Both the position numbers and the translations under genes were made by a program. DNA of 8,021 nucleotides from positions 1 to 8,021 of the forward strand of contig CAMLRV010000093.1 of NCBI GenBank assembly GCA_946482495.1, given 5' to 3'. Under the pieces are notes generated by a model. That model was not told the origin of the DNA. It did no database searches and saw only the letters and a program-made list of their open reading frames with translations. Origin of the DNA: an uncultured Flavobacteriia bacterium. Its GTDB lineage: Bacteria > Bacteroidota > Bacteroidia > Flavobacteriales > Flavobacteriaceae. The first letter of the stretch is position 1; every line of letters starts with the position of its first letter. Shown here piece after piece: positions 5,945 to 8,021 of this stretch.

Positions 5945-7846
5945 ATGAGCTATAATATCATTTCAGGAACAACACAACGTTTTTATCATACTATTCCTAG
6001 TGAGTTAGACTTAATTACAACAACACCAACTAGAGAAGGTATTTTTAAATATTTATCTCAAATTGGATATGATAAATTTCCTGAATTTATTCTTGACATT
6101 TTAATTAAAGTTGAAGGTCACACACCTGTTGATGTTACAGACGGTCAAGGTGACGAAAAGCAAGACATTCTAACAATTAATCCTAAGGGTGAGCGTTGTC
6201 TGACTCAATGCAAACACACTGTAAATTATAAATCTCATTACAATGGTGACGATCTAGACTTGCTAGTTGTAGCATGTATGCGAAAAACCTGTAAACAGAC
6301 AATATTTGTAACTAATTCTGATTTAACACCACAGGGTAAAAAGTATGTGAATGACGAAGAATACAATAGGGGATTTGAAAATCCAGCTGATTGCCCTAAA
6401 ATTGAATATTGGAATGGATTTAAAATTTGGGATAGGATAAAAAACAATAATGATATTATAAATAAATGGTTTAGTGGACTTGGGCAAGTTCATGGATTGA
6501 GAAGTTTTAAGTTTGATTTGACAATTCAAGAATTACCATTCAAAAAGGATCCTAATCAAGAAAGTGATTCGTTTGATTCAATACTAAAATTACTATCAGG
6601 GAAGCCCTGGATAACTGAAATAACAGCAGGGTTTGAATATAAAGCTGATTTTTCAAAAGATTACGAAGTAAAAATTGAAAAATGGTTTCAATTTACTGGT
6701 GGATTAGATATAAATTATTTAGTTCCAAACCAAGATGTTTCCTTTTATAACCAACCAGCTTATGCACTAACGATAGAAGTCAATATCAATTCAGACATAG
6801 AAAAATATTCACCTTCAGAAATAAGAAGTGAAATTGTAAATAAAATAGCAAATGATGTTCTGAAAAATGATTCAATTGAAAAGTGGTGGCATATAACATC
6901 CAGTCAGATTAGGAGTATTATTTATCTTCACGATATTTCCGAACCTAGAGAAATACAATTAACTCAGGCAATGACTTTTGTAAAAACAAATTACAGAACC
7001 ACATCAAATGAATTAAGTTATTGTTCATTTTTAGAACCTCATTTTGACTTATCCGAAAATGATGAAGATTCAATTTGGACACATGAAACAACTGGTATTC
7101 AAGTTATACAAATGTTTGAACAACAAATAAATCCAGTCGAACAGTATAATAATCAGTTAATTCAGTATAAACAATTAGAGAATATGAAATCTCACAATTT
7201 CTATGCTTTAGAAAACATTGACTCATCATTACTAATGAGAATAAGAAGAATACTCGATCATGAGTGGGTTGCATTACAGCATAATGAAAATAACCTAATT
7301 TGGGGTATCCCACCAGACTATGATTCCAAACAATTAGAATTAATCCATAAAAAATTAGAATTATTAAATCTGAAAATTTTAAAAGTAAAAGAAGAAGACA
7401 TCCACCTTATACTTGAGAATGTTCAAAAGGATATTGCCCCAAGTAATTGGATGTTTACCTCAGAATTGAAAAATATCAGTTATCCTATTATGCTTAATAG
7501 AAGGATTTTTTGGCTTTCCAAAGAGCTGTCTTTAAAACCAGACATTGATATTGAAAAAGCAATGAAACTTTTACAATATAAATATTCTTTTGAAAACGAA
7601 TATGGATTTGATAATTTACAAGGTAAAGACCAAATGAAGCTTAATTCTTCTGAACTAAAAGAATTATTATTTGATGTTTTTACTTTTAGAGGTAAAAGAA
7701 TGTTAGATATAGGAATAGATAATGAATCAATATTTATCAATGTTAGATTTAATGAAAAATCAACAGAATCTTCACAAAATTTAGTGATAAATTACATTGA
7801 AGAATTTTTAAAAGTATATGACAATATTAACAATCTTTTTAGTTAA
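5945..7846 (+). CDS. Mrr-like restriction endonuclease-domain protein
   Basis: This frame encodes 633 residues. ATG 5945 is preceded by eight A at 5934-5941 with a 3-base gap, supporting the start. Residues about 40-175 look like an Mrr-type PD-(D/E)xK nuclease domain. A helix (FPEFILDILIKVEG) with Glu57 is followed by VDVTDGQGDEKQDILTI with Asp74, then Gln88-Cys-Lys90, the QxK form of the active site used by Mrr. Next come IFVTNSDLTPQGKKYV, the usual strand and helix after the core, and IEYWNGFKIWDRI, matching the closing 'liDG..L' strand. The remaining 460 or so residues are mixed alpha/beta and not recognised; they may sense a target or form a complex. Mrr-like domains cleave modified or foreign DNA in type IV restriction and other defence proteins. 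Nuclease function here is inferred from the motif. There is no methyltransferase nearby. Confidence 0.65.
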   Translation: MSYNIISGTTQRFYHTIPSELDLITTTPTREGIFKYLSQIGYDKFPEFILDILIKVEGHTPVDVTDGQGDEKQDILTINPKGERCLTQCKHTVNYKSHYNGDDLDLLVVACMRKTCKQTIFVTNSDLTPQGKKYVNDEEYNRGFENPADCPKIEYWNGFKIWDRIKNNNDIINKWFSGLGQVHGLRSFKFDLTIQELPFKKDPNQESDSFDSILKLLSGKPWITEITAGFEYKADFSKDYEVKIEKWFQFTGGLDINYLVPNQDVSFYNQPAYALTIEVNINSDIEKYSPSEIRSEIVNKIANDVLKNDSIEKWWHITSSQIRSIIYLHDISEPREIQLTQAMTFVKTNYRTTSNELSYCSFLEPHFDLSENDEDSIWTHETTGIQVIQMFEQQINPVEQYNNQLIQYKQLENMKSHNFYALENIDSSLLMRIRRILDHEWVALQHNENNLIWGIPPDYDSKQLELIHKKLELLNLKILKVKEEDIHLILENVQKDIAPSNWMFTSELKNISYPIMLNRRIFWLSKELSLKPDIDIEKAMKLLQYKYSFENEYGFDNLQGKDQMKLNSSELKELLFDVFTFRGKRMLDIGIDNESIFINVRFNEKSTESSQNLVINYIEEFLKVYDNINNLFS

Positions 7847-7857
7847 AAATAAGGTCA

Positions 7858-7875
7858 CTATCAGCTTTTAGATAG
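7858..7875 (+). terminator. Weak hairpin after the Mrr-like gene
   Basis: CTATC (7858-7862) and GATAG (7871-7875) can pair around an 8-base loop, 12 bases after the stop. No clear T-run follows, so termination would be weak at best. The gap 7847-7909 is short, and read-through into the next gene is likely. Confidence 0.2.
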
Positions 7876-7909
7876 CTTAAAATGTTAATCATTATTATAA
7901 AAAAATGCT

Positions 7910-8021
7910 ATGAAACATTACTCGATTTGTTTTGAGTGTTCAGAATTGAAACCTGATAATTATGTTTATTCAATTGGTGAAGTTGAAGCTGATTTAGTTG
8001 CTCTTTGTACTTGTCCTTTTG
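7910..8021 (+). CDS. Start of a cysteine-rich hypothetical protein (cut by window edge)
   Basis: ATG 7910 opens a frame that stays open for 37 codons to the end of the window. It is preceded by seven A at 7899-7905 with a 4-base gap, the same start context as the genes at 1935, 3369 and 5945. The visible peptide begins MKHYSICFECSELKPDNYV and ends near ALCTCPF. It therefore has Cys-x-x-Cys (residues 7 and 10) and, about 23 residues later, Cys-x-Cys, a spacing compatible with a small zinc-binding module. I do not recognise the family from this fragment. An ATG at 7905 in another frame stops after two codons. Confidence 0.55.
   Translation, partial: MKHYSICFECSELKPDNYVYSIGEVEADLVALCTCPF

Overview
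The window is AT-rich (some stretches are well under 25% G+C), every gene lies on the + strand, and the gene starts lack clear Shine-Dalgarno sites. Four starts instead have a run of 7-8 A just upstream. Together with a secreted barrel-like protein whose signal peptide ends in Ser-Gln, this points to a Bacteroidota bacterium, most likely a flavobacterium-like one. It reads as an accessory region: nothing in it is a recognisable housekeeping gene, and no tRNA, rRNA, CRISPR array, transposase or integrase is visible. No gene-free stretch exceeds 300 bases; the longest, 1248-1502, holds a nested inverted-repeat block.

Layout. Bases 3-1247 are the 3' part of a large unrecognised protein gene that enters from the left edge. 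After a 75-bp repeat block with a promoter-like TATTTTTG comes a small, unusually G+C-rich gene (1503-1850), then a gene for an exported, probably outer-membrane protein (1935-2600). Two helical proteins follow (2690-3193 and 3369-4238). Each carries an Arg-Asn-x3-His signature of the HEPN type, often found in RNases of toxin-antitoxin and phage-defence systems. Next are an HExxH zinc metallopeptidase-like protein with one membrane segment (4379-5377), a small protein with a KTSC-like strand/turn motif (5387-5905), and a 633-residue protein whose N-terminal third looks like an Mrr-type restriction-endonuclease domain (5945-7846). The right edge cuts the start of a gene for a cysteine-rich protein (7910-8021).

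How they may work together. Genes 3369-7846 combine a HEPN-like protein, a Lit/M48-like protease, a KTSC-like protein and an Mrr-like nuclease on one strand. Such classes recur in antiviral islands, so a defence role is plausible, but it is inferred from fold-level motifs only. An alternative is that these are independent single-gene cassettes collected side by side. In favour of that, several gene junctions carry related short motifs (CGTTAAC, CGTTARTGA, TAACnGTCGTTnG) and compact inverted repeats next to stop codons or just ahead of starts. The two readings are compatible: a cassette-like array can accumulate defence genes.
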